Shown one piece after another: positions 43,278-53,849 of a stretch of 64,000 nt of DNA. The notes below the pieces were generated by a model. That model had not been told where the DNA came from. It saw only the letters and a list, made by a program, of their open reading frames with translations, and ran no database searches. The stretch is from Cryomorphaceae bacterium (GTDB taxonomy: Bacteria; Bacteroidota; Bacteroidia; Flavobacteriales_D; Sanyastnellaceae): contig WGNM01000021.1 of assembly GCA_016124575.1 (NCBI GenBank), positions 1 through 64,000 on the forward strand. Direction: 5' to 3'. The position numbers and the translations under genes were made by a program. Within the stretch, counting starts at the first letter, position 1. Each line of letters starts with the position of its first letter.

Positions 43278-43574
43278 TCACTTCTCCTTAACGCGAACGA
43301 CGTATATGTCTTCGTTCGGCTTTTTCATGTAGTATTCTTCTCGGGCGAATTTCTCAAGACTTTCAGCGTTGTTTGAAATATCATCCAACGCTTCTTGGGT
43401 AATCTCATTTTCCTTTTGCAGATGATCGATTTCGCGCTCCATCGTCTTCAATTCAGAGTAGCTTTTGCCGATGAAAATGAGATCAACATCATTGAAAAAC
43501 AGCATCCACACGGTGAATACAAGGAATGTTACTCCATATTTCCCTTTGATTGCCGATATCAACTTCTGCTTCAT
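43278..43574 (-). CDS. DivIC/FtsB-type septum formation initiator
   Basis: A 98-residue single-pass protein. A short basic cytoplasmic start precedes the transmembrane helix (VTFLVFTVWMLFFNDVDLIF); a periplasmic coiled coil follows (SELKTMEREIDHLQKENEIT), then the conserved LEKFAREEYYMKKPNEDIYV, typical of DivIC/FtsB. It bridges division proteins at the septum. The gene is separate from clpC downstream by over 100 bases. Confidence 0.9.
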   Translation of the reverse strand: MKQKLISAIKGKYGVTFLVFTVWMLFFNDVDLIFIGKSYSELKTMEREIDHLQKENEITQEALDDISNNAESLEKFAREEYYMKKPNEDIYVVRVKEK

Positions 43575-43645
43575 TTGTCAAAGATGGTAAACAAATAACC
43601 GACGTTGGAATGCGTCAAAATATTTTCTCAACACACGAGCATTAA

Positions 43646-43667
43646 AAAAGGGGCCGAAGCCCCTTTT
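43646..43667 (-). terminator. Intrinsic terminator of clpC
   Basis: On the minus strand the stem AAAAGGGGC / GCCCCTTTT encloses a TTCG tetraloop and is followed by a T run, 19 bases after the clpC stop. Confidence 0.88.
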
Positions 43668-43685
43668 CAATATAGTTAGCAGAAA

Positions 43686-46262
43686 TTATTCAGCATCTTC
43701 GCTTGTTGCTTCAGGCGTTGCTTTTCCGTCTGCTTTCTTCTTCTTTTTGGCACCGCCTTTCTTGATGTTGACAATGATTTCGCCAGTTTCTTTGTTGACA
43801 TCGGCTTCAATCATATCACCTTCTTGCACTTTCGCAGAGATAATTTGCTCAGCCAAAGGATCTTCAAGATACTTTTGGATGGCTCTTTTCAAAGGACGGG
43901 CACCGAATTTTTCATCGAAGCCTCTATCAGCGATAAAGTCTTTCGCATCCTCAGTAAGAGCTACGTCATATCCAAGTGCCTTTACTCGTTCAAACAACTT
44001 ATCCAGCTCAAGGTCAATGATTTCGTGTATGTGTTCACGTCTCAGTGATTTAAACATGATCACATCATCGATACGGTTCAAAAATTCTGGGGCAAAGCTT
44101 CTTTTCAGAGCACTTTCAACCACACCTTTGCGATCGTTTTCCTCGCGTTCGCTTTTTGCAGAAGTTCCAAAACCTACACCAGTTCCAAAATCTTGCAACT
44201 GACGTGCACCGATGTTCGATGTCATGATCATAATCGTATTGCGGAAATCAATCTTCCGTCCCAGACTATCGGTCATTTGTCCGTCATCTAAAGCTTGCAA
44301 AAGCAAGTTGAAGACATCCGGGTGAGCTTTCTCAATCTCATCGAGTAAGATGATAGAGTAGGGCTTGCGACGTACTTTTTCAGTAAGTTGTCCGCCCTCT
44401 TCGTACCCAACATATCCCGGAGGTGCTCCAATCAAACGAGAGATAGCGAATTTTTCCATGTACTCACTCATATCTATGCGGATGAGTGAATCTTCAGAAT
44501 CAAATAGGTAGCGCGCCAATTCTTTCGCCAACTGAGTTTTACCGACACCAGTTGGACCGAGGAAAATAAACGAACCAATCGGCTTATTTGGATCTTTCAA
44601 TCCTGCACGATTGCGTTTGATAGCTTTCACCACCTTTTGAATCGCATCTTCTTGACCAATTACTTTTCCTTCTAGCGCTTCTTCCATCCGCGCCAAGCGA
44701 CCACTTTCTTTTTCAGCAATTTTTTGGACAGGAATACCGGTCATCATCGCCACCACTTCTTCAACGTTATCTACAGTAACAGTCTCGCGGTGAGATTTTG
44801 ATTCATCTTCCCATTTTTTCTTCGCTGCATCAAGCTTTTCAATCAGTTGACGTTCTTTATCGCGCAGTTTGGCTGCTTCTTCGTATTTCTGGCTGCGGAC
44901 AACTCGGTTCTTGTCTTCTTTCACATCTTCGATATCTTTTTCGATATCGATGATTTCTTTTGGAACATTGATATTCTTCAAGTGCACACGCGACCCCACT
45001 TCGTCCATCGCATCGATGGCCTTATCTGGAAGGTGACGATCGGTGATATAGCGCGCAGTAAGTTTAACACAAGCGTCAATTGCATCGGTGGTATAGTTAA
45101 CACTGTGGTGATCTTCATACTTATCCTTGATGTTATTCAATATCTGGATGGTTTCTTCAATTGACGTCGGTTCAACGATTACCTTTTGGAAACGACGTTC
45201 CAGAGCACCATCTTTCTCGATGTGCTGGCGGTATTCGTCTAGAGTTGTAGCACCCACACATTGTATCTCACCGCGAGCTAAAGCAGGCTTGAACATGTTC
45301 GAAGCATCTAGCGATCCGCTGGCGCCACCAGCACCAACGATGGTGTGGATTTCATCGATGAACAAGATAACATCTGGCGACTTCTCAAGTTCGTTCATCA
45401 CTGCCTTCATGCGCTCTTCAAACTGTCCGCGGTATTTTGTACCTGCCACCAGAGAAGCGATGTCTAGCGTTACAATCCGCTTTCCGAAAAGCACCCTACT
45501 GACCTTCTTCTGAATGATCCGTAGCGCTAGTCCTTCAGCAATTGCCGATTTACCAACACCTGGTTCCCCAATCAAGATCGGGTTGTTTTTCTTTCTTCGC
45601 GAGAGGATTTGCGAAACTCTTTCGATTTCTTTCTCACGACCAACGATCGCGTCTAGTTTACCTTCTTCAGCAAGTTTGGTCAAATCGCGACCAAAATTGT
45701 CAAGAACAGGAGTTTTGCTCTTGGTATCGCCTTGTTTCTTTGGTCCACCTGACGCAAAGCCGCGATCATCGTCTTCATCTTGAGACCCTGGGAACTCTGC
45801 TTTTGGCAGTTCTGTTTCTGGATTTTCCATAAGGATGGATTCAAATTCGTCTTTAGCCACTTCATAATTTACGTTGAAAGAATGCAAAGACTTAGTGGCG
45901 ATATTGTCTTCGTCTTTCAGAATCGAGAGCAAGAGATGTTCAGTACCTATAATAGGACTTTTGAAAATCTTTGCCTCAAGATATGTTATTTTCAGAACCT
46001 TTTCCGCTTGCTTGACCAAAGGAATATTTCCTTGACCAGCCGTTTTGGCAGATTGACTGCGAATAGAAGTCTCAACAGTCTTTCTCAATCTATCAAGATC
46101 GACGTGTAAGCTTTCTAAGATTTTAATTGCTGTTCCTTCACCCTCGCGGATGATACCAAGAAGCAAGTGCTCTACACCTATATAGTTGTGTCCGAGGCGA
46201 ATAGCCTCTTCACGACTGTAGGTAATGACATCTTTAACTCGTGGTGAAAATTTTGCATCCAT
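43686..46262 (-). CDS. clpC: ATP-dependent Clp protease ATP-binding subunit ClpC
   Basis: An 858-residue Hsp100 unfoldase. The N-domain has two Clp repeats ([37 protein letters not shown]). The first AAA module has [17 protein letters not shown] and the Walker B in [21 protein letters not shown]-like middle part ([20 protein letters not shown]) follows. The second AAA module has [20 protein letters not shown], with [20 protein letters not shown], and ends in a Lys-rich tail. It unfolds proteins for ClpP; no clpP gene is in the window. A -7 box (46318-46325) suggests a leader of about 50 bases. Confidence 0.95.
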   Translation of the reverse strand: MDAKFSPRVKDVITYSREEAIRLGHNYIGVEHLLLGIIREGEGTAIKILESLHVDLDRLRKTVETSIRSQSAKTAGQGNIPLVKQAEKVLKITYLEAKIFKSPIIGTEHLLLSILKDEDNIATKSLHSFNVNYEVAKDEFESILMENPETELPKAEFPGSQDEDDDRGFASGGPKKQGDTKSKTPVLDNFGRDLTKLAEEGKLDAIVGREKEIERVSQILSRRKKNNPILIGEPGVGKSAIAEGLALRIIQKKVSRVLFGKRIVTLDIASLVAGTKYRGQFEERMKAVMNELEKSPDVILFIDEIHTIVGAGGASGSLDASNMFKPALARGEIQCVGATTLDEYRQHIEKDGALERRFQKVIVEPTSIEETIQILNNIKDKYEDHHSVNYTTDAIDACVKLTARYITDRHLPDKAIDAMDEVGSRVHLKNINVPKEIIDIEKDIEDVKEDKNRVVRSQKYEEAAKLRDKERQLIEKLDAAKKKWEDESKSHRETVTVDNVEEVVAMMTGIPVQKIAEKESGRLARMEEALEGKVIGQEDAIQKVVKAIKRNRAGLKDPNKPIGSFIFLGPTGVGKTQLAKELARYLFDSEDSLIRIDMSEYMEKFAISRLIGAPPGYVGYEEGGQLTEKVRRKPYSIILLDEIEKAHPDVFNLLLQALDDGQMTDSLGRKIDFRNTIMIMTSNIGARQLQDFGTGVGFGTSAKSEREENDRKGVVESALKRSFAPEFLNRIDDVIMFKSLRREHIHEIIDLELDKLFERVKALGYDVALTEDAKDFIADRGFDEKFGARPLKRAIQKYLEDPLAEQIISAKVQEGDMIEADVNKETGEIIVNIKKGGAKKKKKADGKATPEATSEDAE

Positions 46263-46317
46263 AACTGTCCCTCACTTAGCGTACATCCACTAAGATACTT
46301 TGTATTCAGTGTTTGTT

Positions 46318-46325
46318 CAAATTTA
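46318..46325 (-). promoter_or_regulatory. Bacteroidota -7 box for clpC
   Basis: On the minus strand TAAATTTG matches TAnnTTTG and lies about 55 bases before ATG 46262. No -33 element is obvious. Confidence 0.4.
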
Positions 46326-46436
46326 TTCCTGTAAGAATCCCCTGAAAAGACTTCAGAATGTTTTTATCCACATTCTATTGTGCGATTTTGTGAAAAAACA
46401 ACTGCACGCTTCTGTATAACCCAGCGGGAATCTCTT

Positions 46437-46444
46437 TATTTTCG
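46437..46444 (+). promoter_or_regulatory. Probable -7 box for gyrA
   Basis: TATTTTCG differs by one base from TAnnTTTG and lies 44 bases before ATG 46489. Confidence 0.35.
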
Positions 46445-46488
46445 TGGGTCTCATCAAAATCTGTGCAAAAAAAACACTTTAGGACGAT

Positions 46489-49023
46489 ATGGCAGAAGGG
46501 GAAAAGATTATTTCGATCAATATAGAGGATGAAATGAAATCCGCCTACATCGATTATTCGATGTCGGTGATCGTGTCACGTGCACTCCCAGACGTGCGTG
46601 ACGGTTTAAAGCCTGTACACAGACGTGTATTATATGGTATGCTCGATTTGGGTGTGCTTTCTAACCGTCCGTACAAGAAATCAGCTAGAATCGTAGGGGA
46701 GGTGCTAGGTAAGTACCACCCACACGGCGATTCATCTGTGTATGACACCATGGTACGTATGGCCCAAGAGTGGTCGTTGCGTTATCCGATGGTAGATGGC
46801 CAGGGTAACTTCGGATCGATTGACGGGGATAACCCGGCGGCGATGCGTTATACTGAGGCTCGACTTCGGAAGATTGCGGAGGAAATGTTGGGTGATCTCG
46901 ACAAAGAAACGGTCGATTTCGCACCGAACTTCGACGATTCTTTGGAAGAGCCGACTGTTTTACCAGCAAAAATACCGAACCTCCTTGTCAATGGAGCCAG
47001 TGGTATCGCTGTTGGTATGGCTACCAACATGCCTCCTCACAACTTAACTGAGATTGTGAATGGTACGGTGGCGTACATAGAAAATCCTGAAATTACCATT
47101 GAAGGATTGATGGAGTTTGTGAAAGCTCCTGATTTTCCAACGGGTGGGGTTATCTACGGTGTTGAAGGAGTTAAAGAAGCCTTTGAAACAGGACGCGGAA
47201 GAGTTGTCATACGCGCGAAAGCGAATATTGAAGAGGTTAGTGGCCGCGAAGCAATCATTGTTGAGGAGATTCCTTATCAGGTGAACAAGGCAGACATGAT
47301 TAAGCGCACTGCTGATCTTGTAAACGATAAAAAAATCGAAGGCATTTCTGAAATTCGTGATGAGTCAGACAGAAATGGTATGCGTATCGTTTACGAATTG
47401 AAGCGTGACGCCATTCCAAATGTCGTTTTGAACAAGCTGTTTAAGTACACTTCTCTTCAGACTTCTTTTTCTGTAAACAACATTGCGCTTGTAGCCGGAC
47501 GTCCGATGATGTTGAATCTGAAAGACATGATTCATCATTTCGTTGATCACCGTCACGAAGTAGTTGTCCGCAGAACTCAATACGAACTTCGCAAAGCAGA
47601 AGAGCGTGCCCATATCTTACAAGGTTTGATAATTGCGATCGATAACCTCGACGAAGTTATCAACCTTATCCGCTCTAGTCCGACACCGGAAGAAGCGAGA
47701 ACAGGATTGATGGAGCGTTTTGAGTTGTCGGAAATCCAAGCACGAGCAATACTTGATTTGAGATTGCAGAAGCTGACAGGACTTGAGCGCGACAAACTGC
47801 GTGAAGAGTACGACGAGTTGATGGCAACGATCAATTATTTGAAGAGCATACTCGACAGCCGCGAATTGCGGATGCAGATCATCAAAGACGAATTGCTTGA
47901 AGTAAAAGAGAAATTCGGTGATGAGCGCAGATCACGCATTGAATATAGCAGTGCTGATGTAAGCATCGAAGATATGATTCCGGATGAAAGTGTGGTTGTT
48001 ACCATTAGCCATGCCGGATACATCAAACGTACTCGCCTCAACGAATACCGCACGCAAGGTAGAGGAGGGGTAGGTTCGAAAGGGACAAGTACGAGAGAAG
48101 ACGACTTCTTAGAACATTTGTTTACAGCAACAAACCACAACTGGTTGCTTATTTTCACTGAGAAGGGAAAATGTTTCTGGATGCGTATTTTCGAAATTCC
48201 AGAAGGAACAAAAGCTTCTAAGGGAAGAGCAATTCAGAACCTTATCAATATTGAACAAGACGACAAAGTGATGGCATACATCCCTGTGTTGGATTTGAAA
48301 GATGAGGAGTATGTGAATAGCAACAACGTTATTCTTTGTACTCGTGAAGGATTGATCAAGAAAACGACACTAGAAGCTTATTCTCGTCCGCGCGTAAATG
48401 GTATAAACGCCGTTACCATTCGCGAAGGAGACCAATTGCTTTCTGCAAAACTCACCGATGGCAACAATGAAATCATCATGGGATTGCGCAGCGGTAAGGC
48501 GATACGTTTCCATGAGAAAACAGTAAGAGCCGTTGGCCGAACAGCTCAAGGTGTGAAAGGGGTAACCCTTAGTCACCCGAAAGACGAAGTTATTGGAATG
48601 GTTTGTATTTCTGATGCGAACTCAGAAATCATGGTTGTTTCGGAAAAAGGATACGGTAAACGTTCACCTTTGGAAGACTACCGTATAACCAACCGCGGTG
48701 GTAAAGGGGTAAAAACCTTGAATGTAACTGAGAAAACCGGTGACTTGATTGCCATCTTGAGTGTTACTGACGAGTACGACTTGATGATTGTAAACAAATC
48801 AGGAATTATCATTCGCATGCGCATTGGAGATTTGAGAGTACAAGGACGTGCCACACAAGGTGTACGTTTGATTAACCTCAGAAACAATGACGAAATAGCA
48901 TCTGTTACCAAAGTGTTCCCAGAAGATGAGGAAGAACAGGAGTTTATAGAAGGCGAGGAGCCTACTACAGGTGATGCACCTGCTTCTGCTGAAGATTCTT
49001 CGGAGGAAACTACTGAAGAGTAA
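46489..49023 (+). CDS. gyrA: DNA gyrase subunit A
   Basis: An 844-residue type II topoisomerase subunit that cuts and rejoins DNA during negative supercoiling. The DNA-cleaving tyrosine is in [18 protein letters not shown]. The quinolone-resistance region reads [20 protein letters not shown], with the usual Ser and Asp, so no classical resistance change is visible. The C-terminal half is the six-bladed pinwheel ([12 protein letters not shown] holds the GyrA box, which marks gyrase rather than topoisomerase IV). The last 30 residues are an acidic tail. It ends at an intrinsic terminator followed by a tandem repeat. Confidence 0.96.
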   Translation: MAEGEKIISINIEDEMKSAYIDYSMSVIVSRALPDVRDGLKPVHRRVLYGMLDLGVLSNRPYKKSARIVGEVLGKYHPHGDSSVYDTMVRMAQEWSLRYPMVDGQGNFGSIDGDNPAAMRYTEARLRKIAEEMLGDLDKETVDFAPNFDDSLEEPTVLPAKIPNLLVNGASGIAVGMATNMPPHNLTEIVNGTVAYIENPEITIEGLMEFVKAPDFPTGGVIYGVEGVKEAFETGRGRVVIRAKANIEEVSGREAIIVEEIPYQVNKADMIKRTADLVNDKKIEGISEIRDESDRNGMRIVYELKRDAIPNVVLNKLFKYTSLQTSFSVNNIALVAGRPMMLNLKDMIHHFVDHRHEVVVRRTQYELRKAEERAHILQGLIIAIDNLDEVINLIRSSPTPEEARTGLMERFELSEIQARAILDLRLQKLTGLERDKLREEYDELMATINYLKSILDSRELRMQIIKDELLEVKEKFGDERRSRIEYSSADVSIEDMIPDESVVVTISHAGYIKRTRLNEYRTQGRGGVGSKGTSTREDDFLEHLFTATNHNWLLIFTEKGKCFWMRIFEIPEGTKASKGRAIQNLINIEQDDKVMAYIPVLDLKDEEYVNSNNVILCTREGLIKKTTLEAYSRPRVNGINAVTIREGDQLLSAKLTDGNNEIIMGLRSGKAIRFHEKTVRAVGRTAQGVKGVTLSHPKDEVIGMVCISDANSEIMVVSEKGYGKRSPLEDYRITNRGGKGVKTLNVTEKTGDLIAILSVTDEYDLMIVNKSGIIIRMRIGDLRVQGRATQGVRLINLRNNDEIASVTKVFPEDEEEQEFIEGEEPTTGDAPASAEDSSEETTEE

Positions 49024-49043
49024 CATAACGACTCGATTTGGAA

Positions 49044-49073
49044 AACCCGCTTGACAGAGTCGAGCGGGTTTTT
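49044..49073 (+). terminator. Intrinsic terminator of gyrA
   Basis: The stem AACCCGCT / AGCGGGTT with a loop of about 11 bases is followed by a T run, 20 bases after the gyrA stop. Confidence 0.85.
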
Positions 49074-49126
49074 GCTTTTTTACCTATATATACAGGTTGT
49101 ATATCGTTTGGATTGAGTTTTAATGA

Positions 49127-49407
49127 CCTATCCGCAATTGAACTGGATCCATCTGACTTCGCTTTATTTCTTAATCCTGTTCAAAAGCGGATAGTTCTAA
49201 TGGACGTCTTTTCGGTTTACGAACCATCCAAAACCTATCCGCAATTGAACTGGGTCCATCTGATTTCGCTTTATTTCTTTATCCTGTTCAAAAGCGGATA
49301 GTTCTAATGGACGTCTTTTCGGATTACGAACCATCCAAAACCTATCCGCAATTGAACTGGGTCCATCTGATTTCTTATTATTTCTTGAATATGTTCAAAA
49401 GCGGATA
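49127..49407. repeat. 107-bp tandem repeat (2.6 copies) built from a hairpin core and spacer
   Basis: Copies start at 49127, 49234 and 49341, exactly 107 bases apart. Each has a 67-base core, and the first two are followed by a 40-base spacer. The core begins TATCCGCAATTGAAC and ends GTTCAAAAGCGGATA, arms that pair over 13 of 15 positions around a 35-base loop. The arms are identical in all three copies, while the loops differ by a few bases and the third loop differs most. Period 107 is not a multiple of three, so a repeated protein is unlikely. The region 49074-49126 before it also has a small dyad, ATATACA-GGT-TGTATAT (49088-49104). Confidence 0.92.
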
Positions 49408-49548
49408 TGAATATTTGCACTTCCAGCTAGGTATAATTGTCCAAAACAACTTCAATTTGAAAATTGTACTCAACCTTTGGCAAACTATTTGCTTAGCTCG
49501 TGTGGATTATTTATAAATTTAGCATCTCAAGTAAAAACTAAGGAAAAC

Positions 49549-50682
49549 ATGAAGAAAACCTTATCTCTTTTATTCGGAATTATGGCAACCACGGCAGCGT
49601 TTGCACAGCCGGATGTAGTATCTGCTTATAATCTGAATTCAGAAGGCCGGTATGAAGAAGCAGCAGTGTATATCGACAAAGCGCTTTTGAGCGAAAAAGC
49701 TGTTGTAAAAGAAAAAACGTGGAGATACCGCGGTGATATTTATACCAATATTGCTTTGGATCCTGTCTTGCGTGAAAAAACACCGGACGCATTGGATAAA
49801 GCGTTAGAATCTTATTTAAAAGCGAGAGAGCTGGATACTAAGAAGAGTTATGCCGTTGAAATCACTACAGGATTAGGGCGAGTGCTTTCACAATCGATGA
49901 ACGTTGCGATTGAAAATTACAACTCTCAAAAGTATGCCGAAGCAGCAAATTATTTCCTCTTAGGAGATAAAACTACATCGGCCGCGTTTGATTCAGCCTA
50001 CACACAAGCCATTTACAATGCAGCTTTGAGTTTTGAAAAAGCCGGAGATATTGACAATGCCGTCAAATACTACAACCGTTGTGGTGAATTGGAGTATCAA
50101 GTACCTGAAGTGTATTTGTTTGTTGCAAACTTATTGAACAACAACGAGCGTACCGATGAGGCTTTGGAGGTATTGAAAGGAGCACGTGAGAAATACCCAC
50201 GCGACAAGAACCTTATCATCGAAGAGTTGAATATCTATCTTCGTCGTGGGAACTTCGAGGCTGCAGAGGCCAATCTGAAGTTAGCTTGTGAGCAAGACCC
50301 GACAAATGAAGTATTGTACTTCAGCATGGGTTCTGTGTACGACAACCTAGGAAAATCTGATGAAGCTGTTTCGGCTTACAAAAAAGCGTTGGAATTGAAG
50401 TCGGATTATTTTGATGCCAACTACAACCTTGGAGCGCTTTACTTTAACCAGGGGGTAGCAAAAGTTAACGAGGCGAACGATGTTCCGCCAAGCCAGAACA
50501 AACGCTACAAGATTCTTTTGGAAGAAGCTACTGGAATTTTCAATACTGCCTTGCCATATTTGGAAAGTGCTCATACAGCCAATCCTGAAGATAAAGATAC
50601 GATGCGCTCGTTGCGCGATATTTATGCTCGTATTGGTAAAGACGATAAGATGCTTGAGATGAAGAACAAGCTCGAGAAGTAA
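49549..50682 (+). CDS. Exported TPR-repeat protein
   Basis: A 377-residue protein with a signal peptide (MKKTLSLLFGIMATTAAFAQ). The mature part is tetratricopeptide repeats, for example SEGRYEEAAVYIDKALLSEK, IYNAALSFEKAGDIDNAVKY, GSVYDNLGKSDEAVSAYKKA and YFDANYNLGALYFNQGVAKV, forming a superhelix for protein contacts in the periplasm. ATG 49549 is chosen because the signal peptide starts there; longer readings run through the repeat zone. It follows gyrA, a neighbourhood often seen in Bacteroidota, and ends at its own terminator. Confidence 0.88.
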   Translation: MKKTLSLLFGIMATTAAFAQPDVVSAYNLNSEGRYEEAAVYIDKALLSEKAVVKEKTWRYRGDIYTNIALDPVLREKTPDALDKALESYLKARELDTKKSYAVEITTGLGRVLSQSMNVAIENYNSQKYAEAANYFLLGDKTTSAAFDSAYTQAIYNAALSFEKAGDIDNAVKYYNRCGELEYQVPEVYLFVANLLNNNERTDEALEVLKGAREKYPRDKNLIIEELNIYLRRGNFEAAEANLKLACEQDPTNEVLYFSMGSVYDNLGKSDEAVSAYKKALELKSDYFDANYNLGALYFNQGVAKVNEANDVPPSQNKRYKILLEEATGIFNTALPYLESAHTANPEDKDTMRSLRDIYARIGKDDKMLEMKNKLEK

Positions 50683-50691
50683 GACATTTTT

Positions 50692-50721
50692 GAAATGGGG
50701 AGTTCGCTTCCCATTTCTTTT
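50692..50721 (+). terminator. Intrinsic terminator of the TPR gene
   Basis: The stem GAAATGGGGA / TTCCCATTTC with one G-T pair and a GTTCGC loop is followed by TTTT, nine bases after the stop. Confidence 0.82.
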
Positions 50722-51224
50722 AAAACACTACTTAACATAATATTAATTATAGTTATATTTTGATTCTGGTATAAAGCCGGTGAATTCATTGAAATGCAAC
50801 AGCCAATGTTGTGATCTGTATACCCATTACATGGAGCATCAACATAAAGCCTCTCTCGAACAGTCCATAGAAAACCAACTTGCCTGCAGAAAATAATTCA
50901 AAGTAAAATTTCCTTACCATTCCTGTGTGCAAAATTCGAAACAGAAAAAAAGTAGTACGTATACGATTCAAATTCTCATTGTAGAATTGGATGCACGCTT
51001 CATGTCGAATCTGCGCGTTGCACTTGAACAAATCATGCAAATTAGCTGAGATCTGGAAATATCGTTAAGATAAATCACCTACTTACTGGCAGACAAACTG
51101 CATATAGATGAAGATATCGCCTCTAATCATGGCCTTGTCCAAATTTGAAAGGGCTAAGAAAAGACCATCTCAAACAATCACAACCGGATTAGTCTACTTA
51201 ACATAATAAAAAAATGTAGACAAA
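50722..51224. other. Gene-poor, AT-rich interval
   Basis: About 500 bases between two terminators. The longest frame (50786-51040, minus) has 84 residues but shows no signal peptide, motif or family likeness, and its composition looks non-coding. No RNA fold or repeat was recognised. It may be decayed sequence or hold a small RNA that cannot be seen by eye. Confidence 0.5.
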
Positions 51225-51252
51225 AAAAGAGTCACCTTTCGATGACTCTTTT
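51225..51252 (-). terminator. Intrinsic terminator of the SprB-repeat gene
   Basis: The stem AAAAGAGTCA / TGACTCTTTT with an eight-base loop lies 18 bases beyond the stop of the minus-strand gene and is followed, on that strand, by a T run. Confidence 0.85.
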
Positions 51253-51270
51253 CAAATATTATAAGGAAGC

Positions 51271-53670
51271 TTACTGCTTCAACACCTTTACAGTTGAGCT
51301 GTAGTTGCCTACAGTGATCTGCATGAAGTAGAAACCGTCAGCAGCAAAAGAAAGATCCATGTTCTTAGAGAATTGAGCTCCACCGGCATTGATACCTTCT
51401 TGAAGAACGATACGTCCTTGTCCATCAAGGATAGTTACGTTAACACTTTGTCCGTTCAAACCACTCAAGTTCAAAGTCACGATACCATTGGTAGGGTTCG
51501 GGAAAACGTTCACCTCTACCCCATTCTCAAGTTCTGCTACACCAGTAGTAACATCGAACGACATTGTCATTGAACAACCATTGGCATCTGTAACTGTTAC
51601 TTCGTAAGAACCACCACCAAGACCGGTGATATCTTCGTTACTTGAAGTAAATCCGTTTGGACCAGTCCACTCGTAAGAAAGAGTTCCAGTACCACCTGTA
51701 GCAGTGATTTGTACATCACCATCGTTAGCACCTGTTGCTGATTCTTGGTTAGAAGAACCCGTAACATCAAGAGCTGCAGGGTTTGTAAGTGATGCAGTAG
51801 CGTTCACTACACAACCATTCATGTCGGTAACAACTACATCGTACGAACCGCTAGCTAATCCATCAAGAACACCATTGGTTACAATTTCACCATCTACAGT
51901 GTACGTGTAATCAGGAGTACCGCCAGTAGCAATGAAAGTTATCGAACCGTTTGTGTCATCAGTACAAAGAGGATTAGAAGTAGTGCTAGAAACAGCAACA
52001 ATCGTAGGTTCTGCAACAGTTAAAGTAACAGTACCTTGACATCCTTCGTCATCAACGGCAACTACAGTGTAATCACCAGCTGGGAGACCAGACCAATCGC
52101 TAACAGAGCCAAAATCTCCGCCTTCAAAGCTGTATGTAAAGCCACCGTTACCGCCATTGGCAGCAACATCCACAAATCCGTCTGAACCACCGTTACAAAG
52201 CACATCAGTTGTCGTAGAAGCGAACCCTACAGCAGCAGGAGAACTAATTGTAACAGGGCTGTTAGATGTATCAGCACAACCATTGACATCAACACCGTAA
52301 ATCGTGTATGTACCAGGACCTATGTTGAAAATGTTGCTTGTCTGGAAGTTGATGTTATCCAAAGAGTATTGAATACCACCTGCACCTCCGAAACCAACAC
52401 ATACAATGATACCATCAGATGAATCTGAACATGATGCAGCGGCAGAAGAAGAAACGTTTACTTGAACTGCAAGTGGCTGAGTAACGTTTAAAGAAGTAGA
52501 CTGACCTGTGCAACCGTTAGCATCAACAGCATATACAGTATATAGGCCAGGTGTAAGGTCAGAGAAAACAGGCGTTGAAGTTGGGTTGCTCATGTTAGAA
52601 GCAAGCGAATAGGTGAAAGCACCAGTACCACCTGCAGGAGTACCTGTGATAACAGCATTTGCATTTCCATTACAAGTGATTGGAGAAGTAAGCGCCAAAG
52701 AAACAGACACCGGCGCAGGCGCAGGAATCTGGAAAGTTTGAACTACTTGACAACCTTCAGAATCTGTTATTGTTATTGTGTGATCTCCACCAGCAAGGTT
52801 GTTATAGTTACCTACAGCCAAGTTATTTCCACCATCAAGGTTGAACACCGCGCCACCTTGTTGACCAGAAACAGTGATTTGAGCTGTACCATTTGATTGA
52901 CCTGCACAAGTTATAGGTGTAGTATTGATGTTCGCTATGGCAAGTGTGCATTCAAATTCGCAGCTACAGTCTAGGTATGTTGCATCAACATCGTAGTTCA
53001 AAGCGGCAGGATCGTTACATCCTGCTACAGCCCCGGCCTCAGATGAAAATGGGAAACATAGGAATTCTTGGTCATCAGCTTGAACACCATTCAAGAAGAT
53101 TTGAGCGTTTACATAACCATCAAATACTCCATCGGTAGTGAACTGACCAATCAAGACTTTGTTGTCTGGACCAGCAATCGCGTTTACCGTTTGAGCTGAG
53201 AAAAGAGTAAACCAAGCACCACCGATTAGTCCGCTAATGACAACATCATTACCAGCTTCAAAGTTGGTAACCCAAGGCTCTGCAGCACTTTGTTGCGCTG
53301 TAATGCTTGTCCCTGGATCATTCGAATTCGCTCTTCCAATTGTTACGAAGCTATCAAATTCTGTTTCTGGAAAAACCCCAAAAATTGCAGGGTTTACAGC
53401 ATCACCTGTAGCACCTCCAAGTGGAGTTTGCCAAAAAGATGTGCTCGTCCGCACTTCTAGTGGCTTACCAGCCAAACCAAAAATGGCACTCACGAAATCA
53501 TCTTGATCGCCTAGAACAGCGTACAAGCGATAAGTCGTATAACCAGTAAGATCAGTGGCACCAACCATTCCGGTGTGCACAGCATACTCTTCAACTTCTA
53601 CTCCAACCATTTGGGCTTTAGAGTATAGGCCAGATGCCAGTAGTAGAGAAAACAATAATAGTTTTTTCAT
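51271..53670 (-). CDS. T9SS-secreted protein with SprB repeats
   Basis: A 799-residue surface protein. ATG 53670 gives a signal peptide (MKKLLLFSLLLASGLYSKAQ); a longer reading is rejected because the promoter lies inside it. Residues about 25-240 form a non-repeated domain with GCNDPAALNYDVDATYLDC at its end. From about 250 to 700 there are SprB-type repeats, each with TCxGxxNG...GG..Y and a CG(Q/x)T-like ending, for example TPITCAGQSNGTAQITVSGQ and VLCNGGSDGFVDVAANGGNG. The last 80 residues are a T9SS sorting domain (VNVFPNPTNGIVTLNLSG). SprB repeats occur in gliding adhesins; adhesion is inferred. Confidence 0.88.
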   Translation of the reverse strand: MKKLLLFSLLLASGLYSKAQMVGVEVEEYAVHTGMVGATDLTGYTTYRLYAVLGDQDDFVSAIFGLAGKPLEVRTSTSFWQTPLGGATGDAVNPAIFGVFPETEFDSFVTIGRANSNDPGTSITAQQSAAEPWVTNFEAGNDVVISGLIGGAWFTLFSAQTVNAIAGPDNKVLIGQFTTDGVFDGYVNAQIFLNGVQADDQEFLCFPFSSEAGAVAGCNDPAALNYDVDATYLDCSCEFECTLAIANINTTPITCAGQSNGTAQITVSGQQGGAVFNLDGGNNLAVGNYNNLAGGDHTITITDSEGCQVVQTFQIPAPAPVSVSLALTSPITCNGNANAVITGTPAGGTGAFTYSLASNMSNPTSTPVFSDLTPGLYTVYAVDANGCTGQSTSLNVTQPLAVQVNVSSSAAASCSDSSDGIIVCVGFGGAGGIQYSLDNINFQTSNIFNIGPGTYTIYGVDVNGCADTSNSPVTISSPAAVGFASTTTDVLCNGGSDGFVDVAANGGNGGFTYSFEGGDFGSVSDWSGLPAGDYTVVAVDDEGCQGTVTLTVAEPTIVAVSSTTSNPLCTDDTNGSITFIATGGTPDYTYTVDGEIVTNGVLDGLASGSYDVVVTDMNGCVVNATASLTNPAALDVTGSSNQESATGANDGDVQITATGGTGTLSYEWTGPNGFTSSNEDITGLGGGSYEVTVTDANGCSMTMSFDVTTGVAELENGVEVNVFPNPTNGIVTLNLSGLNGQSVNVTILDGQGRIVLQEGINAGGAQFSKNMDLSFAADGFYFMQITVGNYSSTVKVLKQ

Positions 53671-53709
53671 AAGGTGATGATTAATAGAAAGTATTTTCAA
53701 TTCTAGCGT

Positions 53710-53739
53710 CAAATATACACGCTTAAGCCAAGGTGACAA
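53710..53739 (-). promoter_or_regulatory. Consensus Bacteroidota promoter of the SprB-repeat gene
   Basis: On the minus strand TTG (53739-53737), 19 bases, then TATATTTG (53717-53710): a full match in sequence and spacing. The leader before ATG 53670 would be about 35 bases. Confidence 0.7.
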
Positions 53740-53800
53740 TCAATAATAGTTGTTTTTTCCGATTTCTTCTTCACAGTCAAAAAAGGGGTTATGAACAAAA

Positions 53801-53830
53801 AAAGCGCCTTCATCGAGATGAAGACGCTTT
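53801..53830 (-). terminator. Intrinsic terminator of the CBM-like T9SS gene
   Basis: A 13-bp stem with one mismatch (AAAGCGCCTTCAT / ATGAAGACGCTTT) and a CGAG loop is followed on the minus strand by a T run; it lies 19 bases beyond the stop. Confidence 0.8.
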
Positions 53831-53849
53831 AAGAAATCGCTTAAATTTC

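Noticed and set aside
46280-46302. CTTAG...CTAAG dyad before clpC as a CtsR- or HrcA-like operator
   Set aside because: Only five bases pair, and it does not match a known stress operator.
49038-49516. Two reading frames sharing MDVFSxYEPSKTYPQLNWVH
   Set aside because: They are translations of the 107-bp repeat; a 107-base period shifts frame each copy and there is no start signal or family likeness.
50786-51040. 84-residue minus-strand frame in the gene-poor interval
   Set aside because: No signal, motif or family likeness; composition looks non-coding.
53671-53739. N-terminal extension of the SprB-repeat protein
   Set aside because: The consensus promoter lies within this stretch, and the signal peptide begins at 53670.
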